Below are positions 7,826-16,670 of a DNA stretch of 64,000 nucleotides, one piece after another. The stretch is taken from NCBI GenBank assembly GCA_023436885.1, contig JAEZHI010000048.1, positions 1 through 64,000 on the forward strand, in the 5' to 3' direction. The notes below the pieces were generated by a model, which saw nothing but the letters and a program-made list of their open reading frames with translations, made no database searches and was not told the DNA's origin. The position numbers were made by a program, and so were the translations under genes. Numbering within the stretch: position 1 is the first letter of the stretch; each line of letters starts with the position of its first letter. Source of the DNA: Pseudomonadota bacterium (GTDB lineage: Bacteria; Pseudomonadota; Alphaproteobacteria; Rhizobiales; Pleomorphomonadaceae).

Positions 7826-8716
7826 ATTGCCCTGGAACGGCTGACTGGCCTGATCGCCTTTGCCCGCGTCGGATCGCTGGGCAGCTTCACGGCGGCGGCG
7901 CGCGCGCTGTCGGTGTCACCATCGGCGGTCAGCAAGAGCGTGCAGCGGCTGGAAGAGACGCTGGGCGTCGTGCTGATCACCCGCACCACCCGCTCGCTGA
8001 CGCTGACGGCGGAAGGGCGCGAGCTGCATGAGCGGGCGCTGCGCCTGTTGCGCGAGGCGGAAGAGATCGAGGAGATGGCGAAGACGGCGCGGGCCGAGCC
8101 GTCGGGGCCGCTCAGGATCGCCGCGTCGCTGCCGATCGGCATCCACGTGATCGCGCCGCTGCTGCCGGCCTTCCACGCGCGGCACCCCAAGGTGACGGTC
8201 GACCTGCGCCTCAGCGACCAGTTCGTCGACATGATCGATGAGGGCATCGATGTGGCGGTGCGGATCGGCGACCTTGCCGACAGCAGATTGCTGTCGCGCC
8301 GGCTGAGGCCCTATCGCCTTTCGTGCTATGCCAGCCCCGCCTATCTCAAGGCGCGCGGCACGCCGCGGCATCCCGACGAGCTCGCCGGGCACGACACCGT
8401 CAACTTCCGCTACCAGAGCAGTGGCCAGCTGATGCGCTGGCCGTTCCGCGTCGGCGACCGCGACATCGAGATCATCCCGCCTTCCGCAATCGTGATGGAT
8501 GCCAGCGAAGCGCTGATGGTGGCGCTGGTGGCCGGCGGCGGCATCGGCATCAGCGCCGATTTCATCGCGGAGCCCTTCGTGGCGCGCGGCGAACTGGTGC
8601 CGGTGCTCACCGACTACGCCGCGACCCGGCACACCATCACCGCCCTATGGCCGGAAAGCCGCCGCGCCAACCCGGCCGTGCGGGCGTTTCTCGCGCATCT
8701 GCAAGGGGCGGTGTGA
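7814..8716 (+). CDS. LysR-family transcriptional regulator
   Basis: A 300-residue LysR regulator with the winged helix-turn-helix at residues about 8-65 (FTAAARALSVSPSAVSKSVQ, then LEETLGVVLITRTTRSLTLT) and a substrate-binding domain beginning GPLRIAASLPIGIHVIAPLL. The sequence resembles the CrgA/DsdC-like subgroup near oxidoreductases. It is divergent from the oxidoreductase at 6706-7722 across 91 bases and is its likely regulator. The ATG at 7814 gives the expected distance to the DNA-binding helix, but no clear Shine-Dalgarno precedes it and it lies inside a palindrome. Confidence 0.9.
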   Translation: MKEQIALERLTGLIAFARVGSLGSFTAAARALSVSPSAVSKSVQRLEETLGVVLITRTTRSLTLTAEGRELHERALRLLREAEEIEEMAKTARAEPSGPLRIAASLPIGIHVIAPLLPAFHARHPKVTVDLRLSDQFVDMIDEGIDVAVRIGDLADSRLLSRRLRPYRLSCYASPAYLKARGTPRHPDELAGHDTVNFRYQSSGQLMRWPFRVGDRDIEIIPPSAIVMDASEALMVALVAGGGIGISADFIAEPFVARGELVPVLTDYAATRHTITALWPESRRANPAVRAFLAHLQGAV

Positions 8717-8722
8717 AGGGCT

Positions 8723-9160
8723 TCAGGCTCCGGCTTTCCTTGGCTTTTCCGCCTTGCCGCGCCGTTTCGCCTGCTTGCCGGCCACTTCCACCAGGCGGCG
8801 GAAGGTGGGGCATTCCATATGCGAGGGAGCGGAGCATTCGGCGACGTGGCGGAGCGTGTCGCTGAGCGCGGTGAGTTCGCGGATCTTCTGGTCGATCTCG
8901 TCGGCCTTGGCGTGCAGCCGGTCGCGCGGCAGGTTGGGCTGGCCGTTGCTGCCGAACATGCCGGCGATCTCATCGAGCGAGAAGCCGGCCGATTTGCCCA
9001 TGGCGATCAATTTGAGCTGCAGCAGCACCCCTGGCGGAAATTGCCGGCGCAGGCCGTGGCGGGAGACCGAGGAGATCAGCCCGGCTTCCTCGTAATAGCG
9101 CAGCGCCGAAGGCTTGACGCCGCTCTCGGCGGCGACTTCGCCGATGTCGAGAAATTTCAT
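8723..9160 (-). CDS. MerR-family transcriptional regulator
   Basis: A 145-residue regulator. Residues 1-70 are the MerR winged helix (MKFLDIGEVAAESGVKPSALRYYEEAGLIS is the N-terminal module, seen at positions 1-29), followed by a dimerisation coiled coil (HAKADEIDQKIRELTALSDTLRHV). The C-terminus has only two cysteines, in ECSAPSHMECPTF, so it is not a four-cysteine [2Fe-2S] SoxR although its operator resembles a sox box. It is divergent from the MFS transporter at 9230, and the operator at 9163-9193 lies between them. MerR proteins typically bind such a site and activate the divergent gene. What it senses is unknown. Confidence 0.88.
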   Translation of the reverse strand: MKFLDIGEVAAESGVKPSALRYYEEAGLISSVSRHGLRRQFPPGVLLQLKLIAMGKSAGFSLDEIAGMFGSNGQPNLPRDRLHAKADEIDQKIRELTALSDTLRHVAECSAPSHMECPTFRRLVEVAGKQAKRRGKAEKPRKAGA

Positions 9161-9162
9161 GC

Positions 9163-9193
9163 TTGACCTCAAGTTGGCTTGAAGTGGCAGCCT
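9163..9193 (+). promoter_or_regulatory. MerR-type promoter with sox-box-like operator for the MFS gene
   Basis: A -35 hexamer TTGACC (9163-9168) overlaps an inverted repeat ACCTCAAG (9166-9173) / CTTGAAGT (9178-9185), 7 of 8 paired. With the 19-base spacer typical of MerR promoters, the -10 would be CAGCCT at 9188-9193, a weak match. The repeat resembles the enterobacterial SoxR site (CCTCAAGTTAACTTGAGG). Confidence 0.65.
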
Positions 9194-9229
9194 GCTCCCG
9201 AATGCCATTTCAAGCAAGAGGACAGGACG

Positions 9230-10459
9230 ATGAAAGAGGCTGAATCCGGGGCTTCCGACAGGGCGCAGGAGAGATCGGCGATGGGGGTGACGGCGGCGCT
9301 GACGCTATCGATGCTGCTGGCCTCGCTCGGCACCAGCATCACCAACATCACGCTGCCGACGCTGACCGAAGCCTTCGCGGTGCCGTTTGCCGAGGTGCAG
9401 GCGGTGGTGGTGGCCTATCTTGCGGCGCTGACCCTCTCGGTGGTGATCGCCGGACGGCTGGGCGACCGGCACGGGCTGAAGCCGATGCTGCTGATGGGGC
9501 TGATGGCTTTTGCCAGTGCGGCGCTGCTGTCGGCGCTGGCGCCGAGCCTTAGATTGCTGATCGCCGCGCGGGCGCTGCAGGGCATCGGCGCCGCCTTTCT
9601 GATGACGCTCGCCATGGCGCTGATGCGTGAGACTGCCTCCGAGGCGCGGGTCGGCCGAGCGATGGGGCTGCTCGGCACGGTGTCGGCGCTCGGCACGGCG
9701 CTCGGTCCGACGTTGGGCGGAGTGATCCTGCCGCTCGCCGGCTGGCGCGGCATCTTCTGGGTGCAGGTGCCGCTCGGGTTGCTGGCGCTGGGGATGGCTG
9801 CAGCCACGCTGCCGGACACCGGACGGAGAAAGACATCTGCCGTGCCTCTCCGGTCGGTGCTGAACCGAGGCCTCGCGCCCAATCTCGTGGTCAACCTGCT
9901 GGTTGCCGCCGTGATGATGGCGACGCTGGTGGTGGGGCCGTTCTATCTCGGCATCGGGCTCGGCCTGACGCCGGGCAAAGTGGGGCTGGTGATGGCGGTG
10001 GGGCCGGCGATCTCGATTGTCAGCGGCGTGCCGTCGGGGCGGCTGGTCGATGCCTGGGGTAGCGGCCGCGTGCTGGCGCTCGGGCAGGGGCTGCTGGTGG
10101 CCGGCGCCTTCCTGCTGGCTATCCTGCCGAACGGCATCGGCGTTAACGGCTACATGATCGCCATCGCCGTGCTGACACCGGGCTATCAACTGTTCCAGGC
10201 GGCCAACAACACGGCGGCGCTGGCTGGCGTTGCGGGCGACCGGCGCGGCACGGTGTCCGGTCTGCTCGGATTGTCGCGCAATCTCGGGCTGATCGCCGGC
10301 GCCTCGGCGCTGGGGGCGGTGTTCGCCTGGGGCGTCGGCACGGCCGACTTCGCGCGTGCCACCGCGCCGGCCATCGCCGCGGGGCTACGGATCACCTTCC
10401 TGACCGCCGGCGGACTGATGCTGCTCGCCACTGCCGTGGCATTCGGATGGAAGCGATGA
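9230..10459 (+). CDS. MFS transporter, drug-efflux type
   Basis: A 409-residue integral inner-membrane protein with about 12 hydrophobic segments. The MFS motif A equivalent is AGRLGDRHGLKPML between segments 2 and 3, and ALGTALGPTLGGVILPLAGW matches the antiporter motif C region of drug/H+ exporters. It probably exports a toxic compound. The ATG at 9230 follows AGAGGACAGGACG; an earlier ATG at 9179 lies inside the operator and is rejected. It is controlled from the MerR-type promoter at 9163-9193. Its substrate cannot be deduced. Confidence 0.88.
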   Translation: MKEAESGASDRAQERSAMGVTAALTLSMLLASLGTSITNITLPTLTEAFAVPFAEVQAVVVAYLAALTLSVVIAGRLGDRHGLKPMLLMGLMAFASAALLSALAPSLRLLIAARALQGIGAAFLMTLAMALMRETASEARVGRAMGLLGTVSALGTALGPTLGGVILPLAGWRGIFWVQVPLGLLALGMAAATLPDTGRRKTSAVPLRSVLNRGLAPNLVVNLLVAAVMMATLVVGPFYLGIGLGLTPGKVGLVMAVGPAISIVSGVPSGRLVDAWGSGRVLALGQGLLVAGAFLLAILPNGIGVNGYMIAIAVLTPGYQLFQAANNTAALAGVAGDRRGTVSGLLGLSRNLGLIAGASALGAVFAWGVGTADFARATAPAIAAGLRITFLTAGGLMLLATAVAFGWKR

Positions 10460-10469
10460 TCCGGCGGCC

Positions 10470-11381
10470 TCACGGCTCCCACATCGGTGGGGTGCCGATC
10501 GAAGCGCGCAGCGCGTCGGTGAAGGCGCGGACCTTGGCGCTCGGCTGGGGCAGGGCGCGCAAGAGATGGATGCCGGCCGGCGCCTTGTTCCAGGGCTCGC
10601 CCTCCGGCTGGAGGCGGATCAGCTTGCCGGCCTTGACGTCGGGACCGGCCACCCAGCCTGGCAGGAAGGCGATGCCGAGGCCTGCGTCGGCGGCGCCGCG
10701 CAGCGCCTCGAAATCGTCGGAGCGGAAGGTCACCGTACCGGCCTGTCCGGCCGGGCCGCCCAGCACGTCGCGCCAGCCAAGCAGGTCGGCACCGTGCAGC
10801 TTGTCGAGCAGGCGATGGGCGGCAAGGTCGGTGGCGCTCTCCGGCGTGCCGGCTGCTGCGAGATAGGCAGGGCTCGCCACCAGATAACGGGTGAGCGGCG
10901 CGAGCTTGGTGGCGATCAGCGTGCTGTCGTTGAGCGCGCCCATGCGCACCACCAGGTCGAGGCGCTCGGTTACCGGATCGGCTAGCCGCTCGGTGAGGTC
11001 GAGCTCGACTTTCAGCTCCGGGTGCGCGGCCTGCAGCCCGGCGACCGCCGGCAGCACGTAGCGCTTGCCGAAGGTGGGGAAGCAGGCGATGCGCAGCGTG
11101 CCGGACACCGAGCCTTCGAAGGCGGAAACCTCGGCGTGGGTGTCGGCCATCTCGTCGAGCAGCCTGAGCGCCCGCTCGTGCAGCCGCCGGCCGGCGTCGG
11201 TCAGCGTCAGCGCCCGCGTCGAGCGGATCAACAGGGCAACGCCGAGATCCTCCTCCAGCGTGTCGATCTGGCGGACGATGGCCGACGGCGTCACGGCGCG
11301 CCGGCGGGCGGCGCCGGAAAAGCTGCCGGCCTTCACGACATCGACGAAGGCGGCGAGGTACTCGGCGAAATGCGGTCTCAT
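10470..11381 (-). CDS. LysR-family transcriptional regulator
   Basis: A 303-residue LysR regulator: helix-turn-helix FSGAARRRAVTPSAIVRQID (about residues 20-40), then LEEDLGVALLIRSTRALTLT and the effector-binding domain starting GTLRIACFPTFGKRYVLPAV. It is divergent from the gene at 11500 and may control that gene and the oxidoreductase at 12042. The start at 11381 gives the standard LysR N-terminus (MRPHFAEYLAAFVDVV); the open frame runs 47 codons further with no LysR-like sequence. It converges with the MFS gene, 10 bases away. Confidence 0.9.
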   Translation of the reverse strand: MRPHFAEYLAAFVDVVKAGSFSGAARRRAVTPSAIVRQIDTLEEDLGVALLIRSTRALTLTDAGRRLHERALRLLDEMADTHAEVSAFEGSVSGTLRIACFPTFGKRYVLPAVAGLQAAHPELKVELDLTERLADPVTERLDLVVRMGALNDSTLIATKLAPLTRYLVASPAYLAAAGTPESATDLAAHRLLDKLHGADLLGWRDVLGGPAGQAGTVTFRSDDFEALRGAADAGLGIAFLPGWVAGPDVKAGKLIRLQPEGEPWNKAPAGIHLLRALPQPSAKVRAFTDALRASIGTPPMWEP

Positions 11382-11409
11382 CTTTGCGTTTCCGGCAAAG
11401 GCGTTTGCA

Positions 11410-11454
11410 GCACACTCCGGCTTATCGCCGGCGCCAGACAGTCGCACACTCCGG
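11410..11454. promoter_or_regulatory. Two direct repeats between divergent LysR and target genes
   Basis: The 11-mer GCACACTCCGG occurs at 11410-11420 and 11444-11454, 34 bases apart, inside the 118-base divergent promoter region. Paired direct sites in phase with about three helical turns could be a regulator-binding site; this is inferred only from position and exact repetition. Confidence 0.4.
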
Positions 11455-11499
11455 TCCATCGCAACAGGGCAAGCGCCTAGAAGATCAGGAGAAAACGAC

Positions 11500-12045
11500 A
11501 TGACCGTTCTCAACGACCTCATCCTTTCGCAGTCGGCCTATTCCGCCGAGATCGACGTTCCCTTCGAAAAGATCGACATCGCCGGCTGGCTGTTCACCCT
11601 GCCGGAGGCCGAATACCAGCGCTGCTGCCCGCCCGACCACATCTCCGCCGGGTTCACCACCACCGACGACGGCCGCTTCATGTCGATCAACGTCGAGATG
11701 ATCGGCAGCGGGCTGGTGGTGCAGCATTATGTCGCCGAGGAAGCATCGGCCAGCTACTGCCGCATGAACTCCATCTCCGACGTGTTCACCCCGGCCGGAC
11801 GGACGCAGGTCAACGTCATCTGGGAGCTGATTGCCGAGGAGACCGAGGACGGCCGCACCCGCTACACCAACCGCGTCACCTCGCACCCGACCGACGCTTT
11901 CATGGAGTTCATCGCCGCTCACGGCCAGACCTTCGAGCAGGCCGCCGCCGCTCGCCAGTCGGCCAGCGGCGATCACAACCGCCGGGAAACACCGCTGTTC
12001 GCCGACAGCATCGGCCGCCGCGCGTTGAGCAAGACCGCGAAATGA
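11500..12045 (+). CDS. Conserved hypothetical protein in a LysR-linked operon
   Basis: A 181-residue soluble protein without signal peptide. It has beta-rich segments (DGRFMSINVEMIGSGLVVQHYV, here positions about 67-88; QVNVIWELIAEETEDGRTRY) that suggest a polyketide-cyclase/START-like or lipocalin-like barrel binding a small molecule, but I do not recognise the family with confidence. AGGAGAAAACGAC precedes the ATG. Its stop overlaps the next gene's start (ATGA at 12042), so it is translationally coupled to the oxidoreductase and probably acts on the same compound. Confidence 0.8.
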   Translation: MTVLNDLILSQSAYSAEIDVPFEKIDIAGWLFTLPEAEYQRCCPPDHISAGFTTTDDGRFMSINVEMIGSGLVVQHYVAEEASASYCRMNSISDVFTPAGRTQVNVIWELIAEETEDGRTRYTNRVTSHPTDAFMEFIAAHGQTFEQAAAARQSASGDHNRRETPLFADSIGRRALSKTAK

Positions 12046-13028
12046 GGGCGATCGTTCATGACGACTTCGGCGGCGCGAAGGTTCTGCGCCTTGCCGAGGT
12101 GCCGATGCCGGAGTTGCGCCCCGGCGATCTCCTGGTCAGGGTGAAGGCGGCCGGCGTCAACCGCGCCGACCTCCTGCAGCGGCAAGGCTACTATGGCCGG
12201 CAGAGCTATGGCGAGAGCGATCTCCTGGGCCTCGAGGTGGCCGGCGAGGTGGTGGCGGTCGGCAGCGAGGTGACCGACATTCGCCCCGGTGAGCGAGTGA
12301 TGGCCATCGTTGGCGGCGGCGCCTACGCCGACTATGCCCGGGTCGACAGCGGCATGGCGCTCCGCATCCCCGAGGGGCTGGACTTCATCGAAGCGGCCGG
12401 CGTGATGGAATCCTTCGTCACCGCCTGGGAGGCCGCCGTCCATCTCGGTGGCGTCGAGGCCGGCAAGGCGGTGCTGATCCATGCGGCGGCCGGTGGCGTC
12501 GGTTCGGCAGCGGTGGAGATCGCTCACGCCTTGGGTGCGCGGGTGTTCGCCACGGCCGGCGCCGACCTGCGCAGCGACGTGTTGTCGCTCGGCGCTGACG
12601 CCGTGTTCGACTATCGCAGCGAGGATTTCGAGGCCGGCGTGCGCGCGGCGACCTCGGGGCGCGGCGTGGATGTGGTGGTCGATTTCGTCGGCGGCGACTA
12701 TCTCGCCCGCAATCTCAGAAGCCTGGCGCCGGGCGGACGGCTGGTGCAGGTGGGGCTGCTCGGCGGCCAGGACGACGCCGCCATCCCGCTCGCCCTTCTC
12801 CTCTACAATCACCTCAGCCTGATCGGCACGGTGATGAAGTCGCGTGAGCCCGAGGAAAAGCGCGCCATGGTCAGCCGGTTCGCCGAGGGGGCGCTGCCGC
12901 TGTTCGAGGGCGGGCGCCTCAGGCCGGTGATCGGCAAGGTGTTTCCGCTGGCCGAGGCGGCGGATGCCCACCGCTTCATGGCGGCAGGCGGCGGCTTCGG
13001 CAAGACGGTGCTCAGCATGGCCGATTGA
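12042..13028 (+). CDS. NADPH:quinone oxidoreductase (MDR superfamily, PIG3/QorA-like)
   Basis: A 328-residue oxidoreductase. Its N-terminal domain contains MRAIVHDDFGGAKVLRL and the quinone reductase signature VKAAGVNRADLLQRQGYY; the Rossmann domain carries VLIHAAAGGVGSAAVEIAHAL, here split around residues 146-166, and VDVVVDFVGGDYL. No zinc-binding cysteine set is present. The NRADLLQR(Q)G-Y-Y segment is typical of TP53I3/PIG3-like reductases. It overlaps the preceding hypothetical gene by 4 bases and ends just before the converging membrane protein at 13041. Confidence 0.9.
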   Translation: MRAIVHDDFGGAKVLRLAEVPMPELRPGDLLVRVKAAGVNRADLLQRQGYYGRQSYGESDLLGLEVAGEVVAVGSEVTDIRPGERVMAIVGGGAYADYARVDSGMALRIPEGLDFIEAAGVMESFVTAWEAAVHLGGVEAGKAVLIHAAAGGVGSAAVEIAHALGARVFATAGADLRSDVLSLGADAVFDYRSEDFEAGVRAATSGRGVDVVVDFVGGDYLARNLRSLAPGGRLVQVGLLGGQDDAAIPLALLLYNHLSLIGTVMKSREPEEKRAMVSRFAEGALPLFEGGRLRPVIGKVFPLAEAADAHRFMAAGGGFGKTVLSMAD

Positions 13029-13040
13029 GCGATCGCGCCC

Positions 13041-13565
13041 TCAGGATATGCGCTTGGACAAGAGCAGCGCCCGGATGTGCAGCAGCCAGAAGATCAGCGT
13101 CAGCTCGACGATGGGGGAGACCTGCAGGGCCGGGCGGCGCATGACGAGGGAGACGAGGTCGGCTGAGCCGGTGCAATCGGACGTCACAGTCTGCGGGACG
13201 GCGACCTGCCAGACGTAGAGCGCCACGTCGGAAAGGAGCGGCAGCATCACCGCCAGCATGACGAGGGTGACGGCGATGTTCTTCGGTGTCTTGCCGAGGT
13301 CGATCTTGAACACCGAGGCGCCGGATTGCCGGCCCCGGATCAGCACGAAGGCGACGGCGGCGGAGATCAGCGCCACCAGCACGGTCCATGGCAATAGCAA
13401 TCCGCCGACCGCTTCCTCGAGCAGATCGGCGCTGCTGCACTCGGGGTTGGGCGCAAACCAGGCGGGCGCAATCACCATGTCGACGAGTTTGGACGGCAGC
13501 AGGCACCACATGAAAGCAAACCCGGTCAGCCAGTAGAGGACCCGGTTGTCATAGGTTTTCAGCAT
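13041..13565 (-). CDS. Four-TM membrane protein, family A (paralogue of 25051-25584)
   Basis: A 174-residue protein with about four membrane segments. I do not recognise a named family. It aligns along its length with the product at 25051-25584: both share an N-terminal DNR..YW..GF...W.LLP, then M..AP.W.APNP.C.SA, LLPW before the second membrane segment, a T/S-x-DC motif between segments 3 and 4, and a C-terminal H-I/V-RALLLSKR. Two conserved cysteines fall in predicted extracytoplasmic loops and could form a disulfide. The ATG at 13565 is chosen by homology with the paralogue. Here it has no family-B partner next to it. Confidence 0.8.
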   Translation of the reverse strand: MLKTYDNRVLYWLTGFAFMWCLLPSKLVDMVIAPAWFAPNPECSSADLLEEAVGGLLLPWTVLVALISAAVAFVLIRGRQSGASVFKIDLGKTPKNIAVTLVMLAVMLPLLSDVALYVWQVAVPQTVTSDCTGSADLVSLVMRRPALQVSPIVELTLIFWLLHIRALLLSKRIS

Positions 13566-14047
13566 GGCATTCCCTCGCCCCAGCGGCCCGACATTCTTCG
13601 CATTGCCTCGGTTTTCTTGCAAGGGGAGGGGCGGTGGGCAGGGGGAGATGGGGCGTCGATCAGCAAGCGTGGTGGGTGGGACACCTGCGACACGGAAGAC
13701 GCTCTGGTCTTACCGACATTCGTGCCTTCCGAGGCGGCCATCCACTCGCCTCTGAAATCCCTGGAACGGAAGGGCGGCTAGCCCCGTATTTTTCTTAACA
13801 CAACAACTTTGACTAGCAGATAATCTCGACAACGCCTGATTTTGCTTTTAACTTAGCTAACAACATTATCTCGTATCCAGTGTTTCAGGATTTTGGCGCG
13901 GCCGAAAATAGTCGTTCTGCTGCCGCATGCCCGCACAAGACCTCGGCGACCTTTTTCGTCGGCGAGGCGAACTAGCCGTCCGGTCTGAAAAGTGGGTCTG
14001 GCTTGCTTCAATAGTATCCAGTCAATGCGATATGGAGCTTCGATGCC
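13566..14047. other. Intergenic region becoming AT-rich before the patatin gene
   Basis: About 480 bases. From about 13785 (TATTTTTCTTAACACAACAA) base composition becomes clearly more AT-rich than the neighbourhood, which marks the left side of a probable acquired segment. No credible gene, tRNA or repeat was recognised. Confidence 0.5.
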
Positions 14048-15910
14048 ATGAAGTACTGCGATCTTGTGATGAAGGGCGGAATAACAAGCGGGATCGTCTA
14101 CCCAAACGCGGTCATTGCTCTTAGTCGCGCGTATAAATTCAAGAGCATTGGGGGCACGTCCGCAGGCGCGATCGCGGCCGCCGCGACCGCTGCCGCTGCA
14201 TATGGCGATCGCCGCAAATCCGCGAAACAGCAAGTGACGGGTGATGCGGATGCCGTTGGCTTCGAGGGGCTTGAGCGCGTTGCCGCTCAACTCGCCACGG
14301 AGGGGTTCATCTACGGCTTGTTTCAGCCTGCTTTCGGTGTGCGGACTGCTTATCGTGCGCTGGTCGTCGCAGCTGGCAATTCGAGTCTGGCTTACAAGAT
14401 TTCGGGCGTGGTCCTCGCCGTTTTCGCCATCGCGCCGATCGAGACGATTCTGTTCTTCGGTGCGTTCTTGGGGCTGGGGTTTTTGTTCGGAGGGCCGGCT
14501 GGTCTCGCAGGAGCTGCGGTCCCTGCGTTCATTTGCGCGTATATCTGCGGTGTGATCGCCTCGGTATTGCGGGTGGCGCGGGTCACACGGCACAATCTCA
14601 TGGGCCTATGCAGCGGTCTGAGCCAGCCAGGCAGATCCGGCAACAAACGACCGGCCCTGACCGATTGGCTGCATGGCGTTCTCCAACAGCTTTCCGGCAA
14701 GACTTTGAGCGAGCCGTTGACTTTCAACGACCTTTGGAACGCGCCTCTATACGAAGGGGAGCCCAAAAGGGACCACTCGCTTTCGCTCCAGATGATCACC
14801 ACCTCTATTTCGCATCATGAGCCTCGGACTCTGCCATTCGAAAAGGGAGCCTTCTGGTTTCGCGAAGACCAGTTCGCGTTGCTGTTTCCCGCGGATGTCG
14901 TGAAGTGGCTCATCGCTCGGGCGGGTGCGCCAACCAGGGTTGACGGAAACAACTACTATCGTCTCGCGAAAGGCGGCGATCTTCCGGTTCTCGTTGCCAT
15001 GCGCATGAGCCTGAGCTTTCCGTTGCTGATCAGCGCCGTGCCGCTTCATGAAGTGGTGGAACGGTCCGATGTTCCGTCCGTTCCCGTCGATCAGGACGAC
15101 GATCGGGAAAAGTCGATCCTAGACAGCACCGAGGGATTATCGGCCGGCGGACGCGCTTCCGACGGAGTCAACAAGTTTCGCATTTGCTGGTTTTCGGACG
15201 GAGGCATCAGCAGCAACTTTCCGATCCATCTGTTTGACGCTCCGCTTCCCGTATGGCCGACCTTTGCAATTGATCTTGTTTATCCCGATGGCAGTAGCAG
15301 CCCCCCGCCTGCTGATGTCTGGCTACCCAACAACAACAACCGTGGTTGGCAGTTGAGTTATACGTCGATCGCCCGCAAGGCCGCCGTTAGAGAACTTATC
15401 GCTTTCCTGTTCGGGATAGTTGGCACCATGCAGAATTGGCGCGATCTTCTGCTGGCGCGCTCGCCCGGTCAGCGCGACCGCATAGTCCACGTTGCTCTGG
15501 CAGGTGACGAGGGTGGCATGAACCTCAATATGCCTCAGGTCATTCTTGATCGGATTTCCGAAAAAGGAAAGAAAGCGGGGGATGAGTTCGCGAATTTCTC
15601 CTTCGACAATCACTATTGGATTCGTTGGCGGAATCTTGCCTCCGGCATCCAACGGTTGACGATTGGCGTTGCCGAAAGCGTCCATTCAAGCCCGCCGATT
15701 GCCGACTATGCGGCCGCCTACTCGACCGCGCGTACCGGCACGCCACCGCCGCCAGGCTATCCGTTCCGCTCGCAGGAGCGCGCCGAAGCGGCGGAGAAGC
15801 TGTTGGATGAACTGACGACCAACGGCTTGGCCTGGAAGCAAAACGGGCCGGACCTCTCGGTCAATGCACCAAGGCCACAGCCTCAACTACGGATTACGCC
15901 CACGTTCTAA
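14048..15910 (+). CDS. Patatin-like phospholipase with internal membrane segments
   Basis: A 620-residue protein with the complete patatin catalytic set: oxyanion loop MKGGITSG (residues 8-15), nucleophile elbow GTSAG (36-40, Ser38) and the aspartate motif SDGGISSNFP (Asp384). Residues about 115-175 contain two strongly hydrophobic stretches that should anchor it in the membrane. Length exceeds simple bacterial patatins (about 300) because of this insert and a long C-terminal part. Base and codon use are less GC-rich than flanking genes, suggesting transfer. Patatins hydrolyse membrane phospholipids and some act as antiphage effectors (CapV type), but no nucleotide cyclase or sensor gene lies next to it. 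Confidence 0.9.
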   Translation: MKYCDLVMKGGITSGIVYPNAVIALSRAYKFKSIGGTSAGAIAAAATAAAAYGDRRKSAKQQVTGDADAVGFEGLERVAAQLATEGFIYGLFQPAFGVRTAYRALVVAAGNSSLAYKISGVVLAVFAIAPIETILFFGAFLGLGFLFGGPAGLAGAAVPAFICAYICGVIASVLRVARVTRHNLMGLCSGLSQPGRSGNKRPALTDWLHGVLQQLSGKTLSEPLTFNDLWNAPLYEGEPKRDHSLSLQMITTSISHHEPRTLPFEKGAFWFREDQFALLFPADVVKWLIARAGAPTRVDGNNYYRLAKGGDLPVLVAMRMSLSFPLLISAVPLHEVVERSDVPSVPVDQDDDREKSILDSTEGLSAGGRASDGVNKFRICWFSDGGISSNFPIHLFDAPLPVWPTFAIDLVYPDGSSSPPPADVWLPNNNNRGWQLSYTSIARKAAVRELIAFLFGIVGTMQNWRDLLLARSPGQRDRIVHVALAGDEGGMNLNMPQVILDRISEKGKKAGDEFANFSFDNHYWIRWRNLASGIQRLTIGVAESVHSSPPIADYAAAYSTARTGTPPPPGYPFRSQERAEAAEKLLDELTTNGLAWKQNGPDLSVNAPRPQPQLRITPTF

Positions 15911-15927
15911 CGCCCTTTTACCAAGCG

Positions 15928-16578
15928 TCAGCCTTTCTCATCCGCCGCGCCCGTTCGCCCCTGCGTGATGAGGCGCACGGTGTCGGCGATGCGGGGGGCG
16001 ATGTCCCAGGCGGGGAGTGGGGCGATGAGGCCGAGGGTGATCTGGCGGAGCGGCTCGGCTATGACGGCGGAGAGCAGGAGGTCGGCGGCCCGTTCGGCGG
16101 CGACCGGCAGGCGGAGGCCGCCCGTCGCTTCCTTCCGGGTGAGCCAGCGCGCGAGCTCGGCGCGGGAGCGCTCGATGCCCCTCTCGTTATAGGTTGCGAG
16201 GAAGCGCTCCCTGAGCTCGGCGTCGCTTACCAGCATGCGGTAGAGGCTGACGGCGTCGGCGCTCAGAACGGCGCGGGCGATGTCACCGAGGAAGCGCGTG
16301 AGCGCTGCCGGGGCATCCTCGTCGTTGGCACCGACCCCAAAGCCGGGGAAGATCGGCTCGATCCAGCTGCCCACCAGCATACCGATCAGGGCGGCCCGGT
16401 CGTCGGCGAAGCGGTAGAGCGTCTTCTTGGCGATGCCGGCTTCCGTGGCGACGCGCTCCATGGTCATCGCCGCCGCGCCGCCGCTGGTCAGAAGCCGTTG
16501 CGCCGCCGCGACGATGGCCTGCTGCACGACAGCGTCGGGCACGCTCGGCCGGCCTCGGCCCCGTTGCTCGCTTTCCAT
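15928..16578 (-). CDS. TetR-family transcriptional repressor
   Basis: A 216-residue TetR regulator with the N-terminal helix-turn-helix at about residues 15-60 (MTMERVATEAGIAKKTLYRF) and an all-helical ligand-binding C-terminus. The ATG at 16578 follows AAAGGGAACCGCCG and gives the usual short arm before the DNA-binding domain; the longer start at 16614 is less likely. It is divergent from the DAPG-hydrolase-like gene at 16671, with a perfect palindrome at 16634-16652 between them, so it probably represses that gene and itself. It converges with the patatin gene. Confidence 0.9.
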   Translation of the reverse strand: MESEQRGRGRPSVPDAVVQQAIVAAAQRLLTSGGAAAMTMERVATEAGIAKKTLYRFADDRAALIGMLVGSWIEPIFPGFGVGANDEDAPAALTRFLGDIARAVLSADAVSLYRMLVSDAELRERFLATYNERGIERSRAELARWLTRKEATGGLRLPVAAERAADLLLSAVIAEPLRQITLGLIAPLPAWDIAPRIADTVRLITQGRTGAADEKG

Positions 16579-16633
16579 CGGCGGTTCCCTTTCGATGCTT
16601 GACAGCGCCAGCACCCGGACCTACCTGTAATTT

Positions 16634-16652
16634 GGAAACGAAAAACGTTTCC
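16634..16652. promoter_or_regulatory. Probable TetR operator
   Basis: GGAAACG (16634-16640) and CGTTTCC (16646-16652) form perfect 7-bp arms around AAAAA. The site lies midway between the divergent TetR gene and the hydrolase gene it probably controls. Confidence 0.7.
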
Positions 16653-16670
16653 TAAATAATGGAGGTTCGA

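Noticed and set aside
13853..14593. 246-codon minus-strand frame overlapping the patatin gene
   Set aside because: It overlaps the patatin catalytic region antisense and shows no domain; the patatin motifs fix the coding strand.
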